This document shows, piece after piece, positions 26,847 through 35,717 of a stretch of 64,000 nucleotides of DNA. The stretch comes from Micromonospora sp. RHAY321 (lineage in GTDB: Bacteria > Actinomycetota > Actinomycetes > Mycobacteriales > Micromonosporaceae): NCBI RefSeq assembly GCF_023896955.1, contig NZ_JAMHIW010000002.1:248001-312000 (forward strand), given 5' to 3'. A program made the translations under genes and the position numbers. Position 1 is the stretch's first letter; each line of letters opens with the position of its first letter. The notes beneath the pieces were generated by a model, which was not told the origin of the DNA, did not search any database, and saw only the letters and a list, made by a program, of their open reading frames with translations.

Positions 26847-29621
26847 ATGGTTACTGCATCAAGAGTGCAAATAACCGTGCTGCGTGGCCGAGACGACGAG
26901 TGCCGGGCTGTCCGGAACCTGCTCGACGGCGTGACCGACGGCGGCGGTGCCCTGCTGCTGCACGGCGAGCCGGGGTCGGGCCGGACCGCGCTGGTCGCGT
27001 ACGCCCACCGGTACGCCGCGCACTGCACCGTGCTCGCCGGCACCGGCCTGGCCGAGGAGGCCGCCCTGCCGTACGCCGGCCTGCAACGCCTGCTCGATCC
27101 GGTGCTCGACCGCGCCGCCGCACTGCCGGAGCAGCAGCGACACCTGCTACGGCGGACGCTGTCCGGCGAGGGCTGTCCGAGCGACCGCCACCTGGCGCTG
27201 TCGATGGCGGTGCTCGGCCTGCTCGGCGCCGTCGCCCGGGACCGCCCACTGCTCGCCACCATGGATGACGTCGACCGCGGCGACCGGGAGACCACCCAGG
27301 TGCTGGCCTTCGTGGCCCGCCGGCTGCGGCACCTGCCGGTCGCCGTCCTGCTCACCGCGGACGTCACCACGACGGTCGACGGGATCCCGGCGCACCGGCT
27401 CCGGGCGCTGGACGAGCGGGAGAGCGTCGCCGTTCTCAACGACCGGTCGCCCGAGCGACCCGCCGCGCCGGTCGCGGTCACGCTCGCTTCCGTCGGCGGC
27501 GGCAACCCGCAGGCCCTGGTGGACCTCGCCGACGTGCTCAGCCCAGAGCAGTGGCGGGGGGAGGATCCGCTGCCCACCGCGCCGCCGGCCGACGGTGCGC
27601 TGGGCCGCGCCTACAAGGCCAGGCTGGACCGGTTGCCGCCGGACAGTCGACGGACGCTGCTGCTCGCCGCGCTCGACGAGGACGGGGACCCGGGAACCCT
27701 GATGCGGGCGGCGGGAGCCGCCGGGACCACGGTCGAGGCGCTCGCCCCGGCCGAGGTCGCCGGCCTGGTCCGCGTCGAGCCGACCGGCGTCACGTTCCCG
27801 CAGCCGCTGGCCCGCGCGATGGTCGCGGCCAGCGCGCCGCTCGCCGAGCGCCGCGCGGCGCACCGGCTGCTCGCCGGCGTCCTCGATCCCGAGGGCCAGC
27901 GCCTGCGCCGGGCGATGCACCTCGCCGCCGCGACGGCGGCCACCGACCCGGCCTTGGCGACCGAGCTGGAGCAGGCCGCGGCCGGTGGTCAGGGCGGCTG
28001 GGCCGCCGCCTCGGCGGCGCTGTGCCGGGCCGCCGAACTCAGCGACCACCCCGCCCGCGCCGCCGCCCGACTGCTGGCCGCGGCCCGGTACGCCTGGGCC
28101 GCGGGTCAACCCGGTCAGGCCCGACTGCTGCTCGACCGCCTTCGCGCCGTCTCCGTGGACCCGGCCGTCCGCGGGCGGGCCGAGCTGCTGCGTGGCGAGC
28201 TGGAGTTGCGGTGCGACGACGCGCCGGGTGCGTCGGTCACGCTGCTGGCCGCCGCCGGGGTCGTGGCCGGCAACGACCGTGCCCTTGCCCTGGCCGCGCT
28301 GGTACGGGCCGGCGAGGCCGTCTGCTTCGCCGGAGACCAGTACCGGTACGCGGAGGTCGGGCGCCGGGCGTTGGCGTTGCGCTGCCCGAACGAGCCGCCG
28401 GCCACCGAGTTGATGGGCTCCCTGGTCGCCGGGGTGGCCGCGACCCTGCGCGGTGACCATGAGCGGGCCGGTCCGGCGCTGCGCCGGGCCGTCGTGCTCG
28501 GTGGTCGGTTGACCGGGCCGGCGCTGACCCCGACCGCGCTCACCTGCGCGGCGGCGGCCGGCCTGGTGGTGGCCGTGGACGGCGCCGCGCACCGGCTCGC
28601 CGAACGCGCCGTCGGGTTGGCCCGGGAGCGGGGCGAGTTGTCCATGCTGTCCCGGGCACTGGAGCTGCGGGCGGTGGCCGAGTACTGGCTGGGCCGGCAC
28701 GAGGCGGCGGCGGAGACGTCCCGGGACGGGCTGCGGGTCGCCCGCGCCGCCGGGCAGGTCAACTGCGCCAACGTCCATCTGGGCATGCTCGCGGTGCTGG
28801 CCGCCATCCGCGCCGACCGGGGCGCCAGCCTGCGGTGGATCCGTGCGATCGGCGAGGCGCCGGCGCCGGGCAGCCGGCCGCATGCCCTCGCCGGGTGGGC
28901 GCTGGCGGTGCTCGACCTGGTCGACGGCCGACATGTCGAGGCCGCCGACCGGCTGGCGTCGCTGGCGCGGCTCGGCACCGGCCGGGGACAGGTCCTCGTC
29001 CAGGTGATGGCGACCCCGTACCTGGTGGAGGCGGCGGCCCACCTGGCGCACCGCCCTGCGGCGACCGCCGCGCTCGCCGTCTTCGACCGTTGGGCCAGCA
29101 GCACCGCGAGTCCGTTGCGCCGGGCGCTCTCCGCCCGGTGCCACGCGCTGCTCGCGCCCCGGGGCAGTGCCGAGGCCGAGCGGGAGTTCCGCACCGCGCT
29201 GCGACTGCACCCGACGGAGGCCGGCACCTTCGAGCGGGCGCGTACCGAGCTGCTCTTCGGCCAGGAGCTGCGCCGCAGCCGGCGTCCGCGCGACGCCCGT
29301 GGGCACCTGCACCAGGCCCGCGAGACGTTCACCCTGCTCGGCGCGAGTTGTTGGGCCGAGCAGGCCACCGCGGAATTGCGCGCGGCGGGGGAGTCGGTCG
29401 GCCCGCCGGATCTGCCCGCGGCGCGGCTGCTGACCGGTCAGCAACTGCGGATCGCCCAACTGGTCGCCGAGGGCGCCACCAACCGGGAGATCGCCGCCCG
29501 GATGTTCCTCTCCACCCGCACGGTCGACCACCACCTACGCAACGTCTTCCACCGGCTCGGCATCCGGTCCCGCACCGAACTCGCCCGGGCGTTCGCCGCC
29601 GAGCTGATCTCCGACCGGTGA
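26847..29621 (+). CDS. Large LuxR-family ATPase regulator (LAL type)
   Basis: This 924-residue protein has an N-terminal AAA/STAND-type ATPase (Walker A GEPGSGRTAL, about residues 42-51; LLATMDDVDRGD as a Walker B-like stretch). A long helical TPR-like region and a C-terminal LuxR helix-turn-helix (GATNREIAARMFLSTRTVDHHLRNVFHRLG) complete it. LAL regulators activate catabolic or antibiotic genes in response to ligands and ATP. The ATG at 26847 is used; the GTG at 26877 would give a start closer to the conserved core. It precedes the acyl-CoA dehydrogenase and may activate it. Confidence 0.9.
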   Translation: MVTASRVQITVLRGRDDECRAVRNLLDGVTDGGGALLLHGEPGSGRTALVAYAHRYAAHCTVLAGTGLAEEAALPYAGLQRLLDPVLDRAAALPEQQRHLLRRTLSGEGCPSDRHLALSMAVLGLLGAVARDRPLLATMDDVDRGDRETTQVLAFVARRLRHLPVAVLLTADVTTTVDGIPAHRLRALDERESVAVLNDRSPERPAAPVAVTLASVGGGNPQALVDLADVLSPEQWRGEDPLPTAPPADGALGRAYKARLDRLPPDSRRTLLLAALDEDGDPGTLMRAAGAAGTTVEALAPAEVAGLVRVEPTGVTFPQPLARAMVAASAPLAERRAAHRLLAGVLDPEGQRLRRAMHLAAATAATDPALATELEQAAAGGQGGWAAASAALCRAAELSDHPARAAARLLAAARYAWAAGQPGQARLLLDRLRAVSVDPAVRGRAELLRGELELRCDDAPGASVTLLAAAGVVAGNDRALALAALVRAGEAVCFAGDQYRYAEVGRRALALRCPNEPPATELMGSLVAGVAATLRGDHERAGPALRRAVVLGGRLTGPALTPTALTCAAAAGLVVAVDGAAHRLAERAVGLARERGELSMLSRALELRAVAEYWLGRHEAAAETSRDGLRVARAAGQVNCANVHLGMLAVLAAIRADRGASLRWIRAIGEAPAPGSRPHALAGWALAVLDLVDGRHVEAADRLASLARLGTGRGQVLVQVMATPYLVEAAAHLAHRPAATAALAVFDRWASSTASPLRRALSARCHALLAPRGSAEAEREFRTALRLHPTEAGTFERARTELLFGQELRRSRRPRDARGHLHQARETFTLLGASCWAEQATAELRAAGESVGPPDLPAARLLTGQQLRIAQLVAEGATNREIAARMFLSTRTVDHHLRNVFHRLGIRSRTELARAFAAELISDR

Positions 29622-29645
29622 CGGCCGGCGGCTCGTGGTCCGCTC

Positions 29646-29674
29646 TGGACGGCCAAAACTATCACCGCTAGTTT
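29646..29674 (+). promoter_or_regulatory. Leaderless promoter of the acyl-CoA dehydrogenase gene
   Basis: TGGACG (29646-29651) and TAGTTT (29669-29674) are 17 bases apart. The ATG at 29682 follows the -10 by seven bases, and no Shine-Dalgarno sequence is visible. Confidence 0.55.
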
Positions 29675-29681
29675 ATTCCTC

Positions 29682-30830
29682 ATGGAGCTCACCCTCTCCG
29701 CGGAACAGGCCGCGGTCCGCCAGCTCGCCACCGAGTTCGCCGACCGGGAGCTGGTGCCCCACGCGGCGGCCTGGGATCGCCGCGAGTCGGTCGACCCCGA
29801 CGTCGTGGGCATGCTCGGCGACCTGGGCTTCCTGGGGTTGACCATCGACGAGTCCGACGGCGGCTCCGGCGGCGACCACCTCGCGTACTGCCTCGTGCTG
29901 GAGGAACTGGGCCGGGGAGACTCGGCCGTGCGCGGCATCGTGTCGGTCTCGCTCGGCCTGGTCGCGAAGTCGATCGCCACACACGGGTCGGCCGAACAGC
30001 GGGCCGAGTGGCTGCCCCGGCTCTGCTCCGGTGCCGCGCTCGGTTGCTTCGCGCTGACCGAGCCGGACAGCGGCTCGGACGCCGCAGCGCTACGGACCCG
30101 CGCGGTGCGCGACGGCGCCGACTGGCTGCTCACCGGCACGAAGACGTTCATCACCAACGGCACCACCGCCGACGTCGCTCTGGTCTTCGCCCGCACCGGT
30201 GGCCCCGGGCACCGGGGCATCACCGCGTTCCTGGTGCCCACCGGCAGCGCCGGGCTGACCCGGCGGGAGATCCACGGCAAGCTCGGCCTGCGCGGGCAGG
30301 CGACCGGAGAGCTGCGCTTCGACGAGGTACGGGTGCCCGACGCGGCGCGCCTCGGTGCCGAGGGCGCCGGGTTCCGGCTGGCGCTGGCCACCCTGGCCAA
30401 GGGCCGGATGTCCGTCGCCGCCGGCTGCGTCGGCATCGCCCAGGGGTGCCTGGACGCGGCCGTGGGCTACGCCGGGCAGCGGGCCCAGTTCGGCAAGCCG
30501 ATTGCCGGCCACCAGCTCGTCCAGCAACTGCTCGCCGGCATCGCGGTGGACACCGCCGCGGCCCGCCTGCTGGTGTGGCAGGTGGCCGACCTGATCGACC
30601 GTGGCCAGCCGTTCGCCACCGAGGCGTCGATGGCCAAGCTCTTCGCCAGCGAGGCCGCCGTCCGGGCGGCCAACAACGCGGTCCAGGTCTTCGGGGGGTA
30701 CGGCTACATCGACGAGTACCCGGTCGGCAAGTACCTGCGCGACGCCCGGGTCGCCACCCTCTACGAGGGCACCAGCCAGATACAGCAGCTCCTCATCGGA
30801 CGCGCGCTCACCGGCGTCAACGCCTTCTAG
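29682..30830 (+). CDS. Acyl-CoA dehydrogenase
   Basis: This 382-residue FAD flavoenzyme introduces the alpha-beta double bond in acyl-CoA. The signatures CFALTEPDSGSD and QVFGGYGYIDEYPVGKYLRDARV are intact, and the catalytic base is Glu362 in YEGTSQIQ. Length and fold are standard. Fifteen bases separate it from the MaoC hydratase gene, so the two enzymes likely catalyse consecutive steps. Chain-length preference cannot be read. Confidence 0.93.
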   Translation: MELTLSAEQAAVRQLATEFADRELVPHAAAWDRRESVDPDVVGMLGDLGFLGLTIDESDGGSGGDHLAYCLVLEELGRGDSAVRGIVSVSLGLVAKSIATHGSAEQRAEWLPRLCSGAALGCFALTEPDSGSDAAALRTRAVRDGADWLLTGTKTFITNGTTADVALVFARTGGPGHRGITAFLVPTGSAGLTRREIHGKLGLRGQATGELRFDEVRVPDAARLGAEGAGFRLALATLAKGRMSVAAGCVGIAQGCLDAAVGYAGQRAQFGKPIAGHQLVQQLLAGIAVDTAAARLLVWQVADLIDRGQPFATEASMAKLFASEAAVRAANNAVQVFGGYGYIDEYPVGKYLRDARVATLYEGTSQIQQLLIGRALTGVNAF

Positions 30831-30845
30831 CCCTCAGGAGGACCA

Positions 30846-31310
30846 GTGCGAGTCTTCACCTCGTTCGACGACCTGGCCGGCGCGGTCGGCGAGACCATCG
30901 GCCCCGGCCCGTGGCAGCGGATCGAGCAGAGCCGGGTCGATCTCTTCGCCGACGCCACCGACGACCACCAGTGGATCCACCTCGACCCGGCACGCGCCGC
31001 CGCCGGGCCCTTCGGGGGCACCATCGCCCACGGCTATCTGACCCTGTCGCTGCTCCCGGCGCTGGCCGGCCAGCTCTACCGGGTCGAGGGGGTGGCGATG
31101 GGGGTCAACTACGGGCTGAACCGGGTGCGCTTCCCCGCCCCTCTCCGGGTCGGCGCCGCCGTCCGGGCCACCGTCGTCATCGCCGACGTGTCCCCGGTCG
31201 ACGGCGGGGTGCAGCTCGTCGCCGCGGTCACCGTGGAGAGCGACGGTGGCGGCAAGCCCGTCTGCGTCGCCGAGACCGTCAGCCGGCTCTACGGGGCTCC
31301 GGGACGATGA
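30846..31310 (+). CDS. MaoC-type (R)-specific enoyl-CoA hydratase
   Basis: 154 residues from GTG 30846 with CAGGAGGA nine bases upstream. A single hot-dog fold is shown by the hydratase-2 motif: Asp and His in ATDDHQWIHLDPARA and the GGTIAHGYLTLSLL helix. It would hydrate the enoyl-CoA made by the adjacent dehydrogenase to an (R)-3-hydroxyacyl-CoA. It is the last gene before the convergent esterase. Confidence 0.9.
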   Translation: MRVFTSFDDLAGAVGETIGPGPWQRIEQSRVDLFADATDDHQWIHLDPARAAAGPFGGTIAHGYLTLSLLPALAGQLYRVEGVAMGVNYGLNRVRFPAPLRVGAAVRATVVIADVSPVDGGVQLVAAVTVESDGGGKPVCVAETVSRLYGAPGR

Positions 31311-31328
31311 CCTCCAGCGGCCGCCCCG

Positions 31329-32339
31329 TCAGTCCTGGTCGGACGGGGAGGTCGGGCGGAGCAGCGAGCCGAGCCAGCGGAGCTGACGCCGTACGTGGAG
31401 GGCCTCACCGCCCTCGTGGCCGTTGAACGGGTAGACGTGCATCTCCCGGTGCGGTGGGGCCGGCTGGCCCGTCGCGGCCCCGTACTGGTTGTAGGCGGCG
31501 AAGCCGGTGCTCGGCGGGCAGACGGTGTCACGCAGGCCGAGCCCGAAGTGCGCCGGTGCCGTCGCCCGCCGGGCGAAGCTCACCCCGTCGACGTACGACA
31601 GTGTGCGCCGGACCATCTCCTCGGCCTCGCGGTGCACCGCCAGGTACCGGGCGATCTCGCCGTACGGCGACGCGTCGGTCGACCCGATGGCCCGCTGCAC
31701 GTCGCAGAGGAACGGGGCGGTGGTCACCAGGGCCGCGAGGTCGCCGACGAGGCCGGCCACCGCGAGGGCGAGGCCGCCGCCCTGGCTGTTGCCGACCACG
31801 GCGACCCGGCTCACGTCGACGCCCGGCAGGGCCCGGGCCGCGTCGACGGCCCGCACCGCGTCGGTGATCAGACGGCGGTAGTGGTAGTCCCGCGGGTCGA
31901 GGATCCCCCAGGTGGCCGGCCACGGGCCGCCGGGAGCGCCGTGCCGGTCCGGGGTGTCACCGGCGCCGTACTGCCCCGCCTGACCCCGGTTGTCCATCAG
32001 CAGGTGCGCGTACCCGGCCACCGGCCAGGTGAGCCGCTCGTGCGGCAGGCCACGGCCGCGCCCGTAGCCGGCGTACTCGACCACGACGGGCAGCGGCGCG
32101 TGCACGTGCGCCGGTCGGGTGTACCAGGCGCGCACCGGGTCGCCGTCGAAGCCGGCGAACGTCACGTCCCAGTAGTCGAGCAGCCGTAGGTCGGTGGGCT
32201 CCGGACGGACCTCGACGAGCACCGGCGGGGCGGCCGCCTCGGCCAGGGTGTCGCTCCAGAACCGGTCGAAGTCGTCGGGCTCGACGACGGTGGGCGCGTA
32301 CCGCTGGAGCTGTTCGAGGGACGCATCGGGGTGGGGCAC
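31329..32339 (-). CDS. CE7 acetyl xylan esterase / cephalosporin C deacetylase
   Basis: This 336-residue cytoplasmic alpha/beta hydrolase has no signal peptide. CE7 hallmarks are the RGQ motif (118-120), nucleophile Ser185 (GNSQGGG), Asp271 (GLRDTVCPP) and His308 (NGHEGG). The family removes acetyl groups from short xylo-oligosaccharides taken into the cell and characteristically forms oligomers. It lies 15 bases after the LacI gene in one operon, divergent from the xylo-oligosaccharide import and hydrolysis operon, which fits intracellular deacetylation. Confidence 0.92.
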   Translation of the reverse strand: MPHPDASLEQLQRYAPTVVEPDDFDRFWSDTLAEAAAPPVLVEVRPEPTDLRLLDYWDVTFAGFDGDPVRAWYTRPAHVHAPLPVVVEYAGYGRGRGLPHERLTWPVAGYAHLLMDNRGQAGQYGAGDTPDRHGAPGGPWPATWGILDPRDYHYRRLITDAVRAVDAARALPGVDVSRVAVVGNSQGGGLALAVAGLVGDLAALVTTAPFLCDVQRAIGSTDASPYGEIARYLAVHREAEEMVRRTLSYVDGVSFARRATAPAHFGLGLRDTVCPPSTGFAAYNQYGAATGQPAPPHREMHVYPFNGHEGGEALHVRRQLRWLGSLLRPTSPSDQD

Positions 32340-32354
32340 GGAACCTCACATGGG

Positions 32355-33392
32355 TCAGCGCGGGTGGGCGGGAGGTGCGGTGCTCTCGCGGACGACCAGC
32401 TCGGTCACCAGGTCGATGCGGCTGCTCGCCGGCTCGACGCCCCGCGCCAGCCCCAGAAGCATCTGGGTGGCGATGCCGGCCATGTCGTGCAACGGCTGGT
32501 TGATCGTGGTGAGGGCGGGGTCGGTCCAGGCGGCGACCGGCAGGTTGTCGTACCCGATCACCGAGAGGTCCTCGGGCACCCGCAGGCCGCACTGGCGGGC
32601 GGCCCGGAGCACCCCCATGGCCTGGATGTCCGAGCCGGCGAAGATCGCGGTCGGCCGGTCCGGTCGGCGCAGCAGCCGCAGGCCGTGCTCGTGCCCCGCG
32701 CTCGCGGAGAAGCCGCCGTACCGGACCAGTTCCCGGTCGACCACGACCCCGGCCTCGTCGTGGGCGGACTGGAAGCCGGCCGCCCGTGCCCGGCTGCACA
32801 GCACGTCCGGTGGGCCGGAGATGATCGCGATCCGCCGGTGCCCCAGCTCGAGCAGGTGCCGGGTGGCGAGCAGGCCGCCGTTCCAGTTGTTGGACCCGAC
32901 GGTGGGCACCGAGGCCGAGGTCGCGCTGTCGGTGTCGACGACGACGAACGGAATCCCCTGCCGTCGCAGGTGTTGCTGCTGGGCCTCGGCCAGGTGGCAG
33001 AGGACGAACACCACGCCCAGCGGCCGGTCGGTGAGCAGCGCGTCCAGCCACCGTGTCGACGGGCGGTGCGCGCCGTCGAGCTGGGAGACGGCGAGCCCGA
33101 TCCCGGCGTCGCTGGTCACCGCCTCGACGCCGCGCAGGATCTCCATGGCCCATCCGGCGTCGAACTCGTGGAACACGAGGTCGACGCGGCCGTGGCCGGA
33201 CGAGGTCCTCCTGCCGCGGCGCTGGTACCGGTGGCGGTCGAGACTCGCCTCGACGCGGGCCCTCGTGTCGGGGGCGACATCGCCGCGTCCGTTGAGAACC
33301 TTGGACACCGTGGCGACCGATACGCCCACGTCGTTGGCGATCGTCGCGATGGTGGTGGAGGCGGGTGGGTCGAGCGGGCGGTGCTCTGTCAT
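32355..33392 (-). CDS. LacI-family repressor of the xylan-use locus
   Basis: About 345 residues from ATG 33392, preceded by GAGG; an earlier start at 33410 would overlap the operator. The helix-turn-helix (TIATIANDVGVSVATVSKVLNGR) and hinge are followed by a periplasmic-binding-type effector domain (VDLVFHEF, GVVFVLCHL, IAIISGP, VIGYDNLPVAAW). It is transcribed with the CE7 esterase and divergently from the sugar ABC operon. CCGAAAGTTTCGG-type palindromes lie in both promoters. Streptomyces xylan repressors bind similar CGAAA-N-TTTCG sites, so xylobiose-type induction is likely. Confidence 0.9.
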   Translation of the reverse strand: MTEHRPLDPPASTTIATIANDVGVSVATVSKVLNGRGDVAPDTRARVEASLDRHRYQRRGRRTSSGHGRVDLVFHEFDAGWAMEILRGVEAVTSDAGIGLAVSQLDGAHRPSTRWLDALLTDRPLGVVFVLCHLAEAQQQHLRRQGIPFVVVDTDSATSASVPTVGSNNWNGGLLATRHLLELGHRRIAIISGPPDVLCSRARAAGFQSAHDEAGVVVDRELVRYGGFSASAGHEHGLRLLRRPDRPTAIFAGSDIQAMGVLRAARQCGLRVPEDLSVIGYDNLPVAAWTDPALTTINQPLHDMAGIATQMLLGLARGVEPASSRIDLVTELVVRESTAPPAHPR

Positions 33393-33410
33393 CGCGGCCT
33401 CGCGCAGCAT

Positions 33411-33423
33411 CCGAAAGTTTCGG
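33411..33423. promoter_or_regulatory. LacI operator 1 (regulator-esterase promoter)
   Basis: Perfect palindrome CCGAAA-G-TTTCGG, 18 bases upstream of the repressor ATG and just downstream of a TAGGGT -10-like element on the minus strand. Position implies autorepression. Confidence 0.7.
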
Positions 33424-33572
33424 AAGACCCTAACACGATCTCGGGTTCCCGCCAGCCGGTCCGGCGACCGGGACGGCCGTCCCTGAGGCCGAACGCCCGT
33501 CGATGCGTCACGAAGCGCAGGACGCGCGGTTCGGGAGCACAGGAGGGGTTGCCGGGAGTCGAGGTGAGACCC

Positions 33573-33601
33573 TTGACACGCCCAGTCGGTGCACTTAGGT
33601 T
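33573..33601 (+). promoter_or_regulatory. Promoter of the xylo-oligosaccharide operon
   Basis: TTGACA (33573-33578) and TAGGTT (33596-33601) are 17 bases apart, close to the housekeeping consensus. Operator 2 lies 23 bases downstream of the -10, where a bound repressor would block elongation. Confidence 0.7.
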
Positions 33602-33620
33602 GCCGAAAAGGTTACGCGGG

Positions 33621-33637
33621 TTTCCGGAAAGTTTCGG
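33621..33637. promoter_or_regulatory. LacI operator 2 (ABC operon promoter)
   Basis: CGGAAAGTTTCGG at 33625-33637 matches operator 1 at 12 of 13 positions. It overlaps a second palindrome TTTCCGGAAA (33621-33630). CCGAAAAG at 33603 is a possible extra half-site. Confidence 0.65.
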
Positions 33638-33766
33638 ATCGTGGACCGCTCGCCACGTATCTGGCCGCCGGAAGGGCGCGGGATGTGGCCGGAGCTAAGG
33701 GGTCTGGGGCATGAGAGATCAGGTGCCAGTCGGCAGCGGCGCGGCGGCCCGCGCCGGAGGCCGGGG

Positions 33767-34759
33767 ATGACGGCCGAGACGTTGCGGCCGACGCCGCCGA
33801 CACCGGAGCCCGTGCCGGCGGAGGCCGGCCCTCCCGGGCGGCGCGCGCCGGGCCGTCGGCGGACCTGGCGGCAGGCGCTGCGCCGGGACTGGCAGCTCTA
33901 CTCGCTCGCCGTGCTGCCGCTGCTGTTCTTCCTGATCTTCCGGTACCTGCCGATGATCGGGAACATCATCGCGTTCCGGCGGTTCAAGCCGGGCGGCAGC
34001 ATCTTCGGCGAGTACTGGGTCGGGCTGCGGTACTTCCGGATGTTCTTCACCGACCCGACGTTCTGGGAGGTCTTCACCAACACCCTGGTGCTCGGGACGT
34101 TGACCCTGCTGTTCTGCTTCCCGCTGCCCATCGTGCTGGCGCTGCTGCTCAACGAGGTGCGTGCCCGCCGGTTCAAGCGGTTCGTCCAGTCCGTGTCCTA
34201 CCTGCCGCACTTCCTGTCGATCGTGATCGTGGCGGCGATGGTCATGCAGCTGACGTCGATCGACGGCACGGCCAACCAACTCGTCCGCCTGTTCGGCGGC
34301 GACGCGGTGGCGTTCCTGCAACAACCGGAGTGGTTCCGCACCATCTACGTCTCGTCCGAGGTCTGGCAGACCGTCGGCTGGGGCACGATCCTCTACCTCG
34401 CCGCCCTCACCACGATCGACGAGGACCTGTACGAGGCCGCCCGGATCGACGGCGCCAGCCGGCTTCGGCAGACCTGGCACGTGACGTTGCCCGGTATCCG
34501 GCCGACGATGGTGACGCTGCTGATCCTCAACATCGGCAGCTTCATGGCGGTCGGGTTCGAGAAGATCCTGCTGCTCTACAACCCGCTGACGTACCCGACC
34601 GCGGACGTGATCTCCACCTACCTGTTCCGGATGGGCTTCCAGTCCAGCAACTTCAGCTACGCGGCGGCCATCGGCCTCTTCGAGGCGGTCATCGGGTTGG
34701 TCCTGGTCCTGTCGGCGAACCTCATCTCCCGTCGGACGGTAGGGACGAGCCTGTGGTGA
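33767..34759 (+). CDS. Sugar ABC transporter permease (LplB/YtcP-system, first subunit)
   Basis: 330 residues from ATG 33767 with CGGAGG upstream. About 45 charged Pro/Arg-rich residues precede six membrane segments. The start YLPMIGNIIAFRRFKPGG and the coupling EAA loop (EAARIDGASRLRQTWHVTLPGI) place it in the LplB group. Members import oligosaccharides with LipO-type binding proteins, often with an unlinked shared ATPase such as MsmK/MsiK. No ATPase is encoded in this operon, in line with that. Confidence 0.92.
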   Translation: MTAETLRPTPPTPEPVPAEAGPPGRRAPGRRRTWRQALRRDWQLYSLAVLPLLFFLIFRYLPMIGNIIAFRRFKPGGSIFGEYWVGLRYFRMFFTDPTFWEVFTNTLVLGTLTLLFCFPLPIVLALLLNEVRARRFKRFVQSVSYLPHFLSIVIVAAMVMQLTSIDGTANQLVRLFGGDAVAFLQQPEWFRTIYVSSEVWQTVGWGTILYLAALTTIDEDLYEAARIDGASRLRQTWHVTLPGIRPTMVTLLILNIGSFMAVGFEKILLLYNPLTYPTADVISTYLFRMGFQSSNFSYAAAIGLFEAVIGLVLVLSANLISRRTVGTSLW

Positions 34760-35664
34760 CCCTCGGTACGAGAAGAGACGCCCCGCAGACCCGTGGGCCG
34801 GTGGACAGCCGGGGTTACCGGATCTTCCGGGTGGTCAACACGGTCGTCCTGATCGGCGTCGTCATCGTGACGCTGTACCCGTTCCTCAACATCGTGGCCC
34901 GCTCGCTCAGCGAGGAGGCGTACATCATCGCGGGGAAGGTCAGCCTGGTCCCACGCGGCTTCGACCTGACCTCGTACAAGCTGGTGATGTCCGACTCGAT
35001 GTTCTGGACGAACTACCGCAACACCATCGTCTACACGGTGGTCGCCACGCTCATCTCGATCGTCCTGACCACCTGTTACGCGTACGTGTTGTCGAAGCCG
35101 CATCTCAAGGGACGCGGCGTCCTCGTCGGCATCGCGCTGTTCACGATGTTCTTCTCCGGCGGTCTGATCCCCAACTACGTGCTGGTCACCAGCCTGGGGA
35201 TGAAGAACACCATCTGGGCCGTGGTGATCCCCAACGCCATCAGCGTGTTCAACCTGCTGGTCATGAAGGCGTTCTTCGAGAGCCTGCCGACCGAGCTGGA
35301 GGAGGCCGCGGCGGTCGACGGGCTGAACACGTACGGCATCCTGCTGCGGATCGTGCTGCCGTTGTCGAAGGCGATCATCGCGACGATGGTGCTCTTCTAC
35401 GCGGTCTCCTTCTGGAACTCGTGGTTCACCGCGTTCCTCTATTTCGACCGGCAGGACCTGCTCCCGGTCACCGTGTACCTGCGCAACCTCATCGCGGGCG
35501 CCACCAGCGCCGAGTCGGCCGCCGCCGACGCCGACAAGGTCCAGGCCGCCGCCACGCTCCAGGCCGTGACGGTCGTGCTCACCACCCTGCCCATCCTGGC
35601 GGTCTACCCCTTCGTCCAGCGGTACTTCGTCTCCGGCGTGATGCTCGGCGCCGTCAAGGGATGA
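34756..35664 (+). CDS. Sugar ABC transporter permease (YtcP-like, second subunit)
   Basis: 302 residues from a GTG overlapping the previous stop. Six membrane segments carry family motifs: LYPFLNIVARSLSEEAYI, FFSGGLIPNYVLV, the coupling loop LEEAAAVDGLNTYGILLRIVLPLSKA and the C-terminal VQRYFVSGVMLGAVKG. It pairs with the preceding permease. Confidence 0.93.
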   Translation: MTLGTRRDAPQTRGPVDSRGYRIFRVVNTVVLIGVVIVTLYPFLNIVARSLSEEAYIIAGKVSLVPRGFDLTSYKLVMSDSMFWTNYRNTIVYTVVATLISIVLTTCYAYVLSKPHLKGRGVLVGIALFTMFFSGGLIPNYVLVTSLGMKNTIWAVVIPNAISVFNLLVMKAFFESLPTELEEAAAVDGLNTYGILLRIVLPLSKAIIATMVLFYAVSFWNSWFTAFLYFDRQDLLPVTVYLRNLIAGATSAESAAADADKVQAAATLQAVTVVLTTLPILAVYPFVQRYFVSGVMLGAVKG

Positions 35665-35717
35665 CGCCGGGGCCGCACCCCTCCACCTCCGAACCCCCAC
35701 CACCGAAAGGACGAGCC

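Larger units (their letters stand above)
33424..33766. other. Regulatory region between the LacI gene and the sugar ABC operon
   Basis: No gene is supported here. It holds the divergent promoters, operator 2 and a predicted leader of about 160 bases ahead of the permease ATG. A GTG at 33641 stays in frame with the permease, but the extension is Arg/Gly-rich and has no ribosome site. Confidence 0.5.

Noticed and set aside
27147..29534. Long minus-strand frame opposite the LuxR-type regulator
   Set aside because: The plus-strand protein has clear ATPase and helix-turn-helix motifs; the antisense product has none.
33641..33766. Upstream extension of the first sugar permease from GTG 33641
   Set aside because: The extension is Arg/Gly-rich, lacks a ribosome site and is not needed by the family. 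ATG 33767 has CGGAGG at proper spacing.
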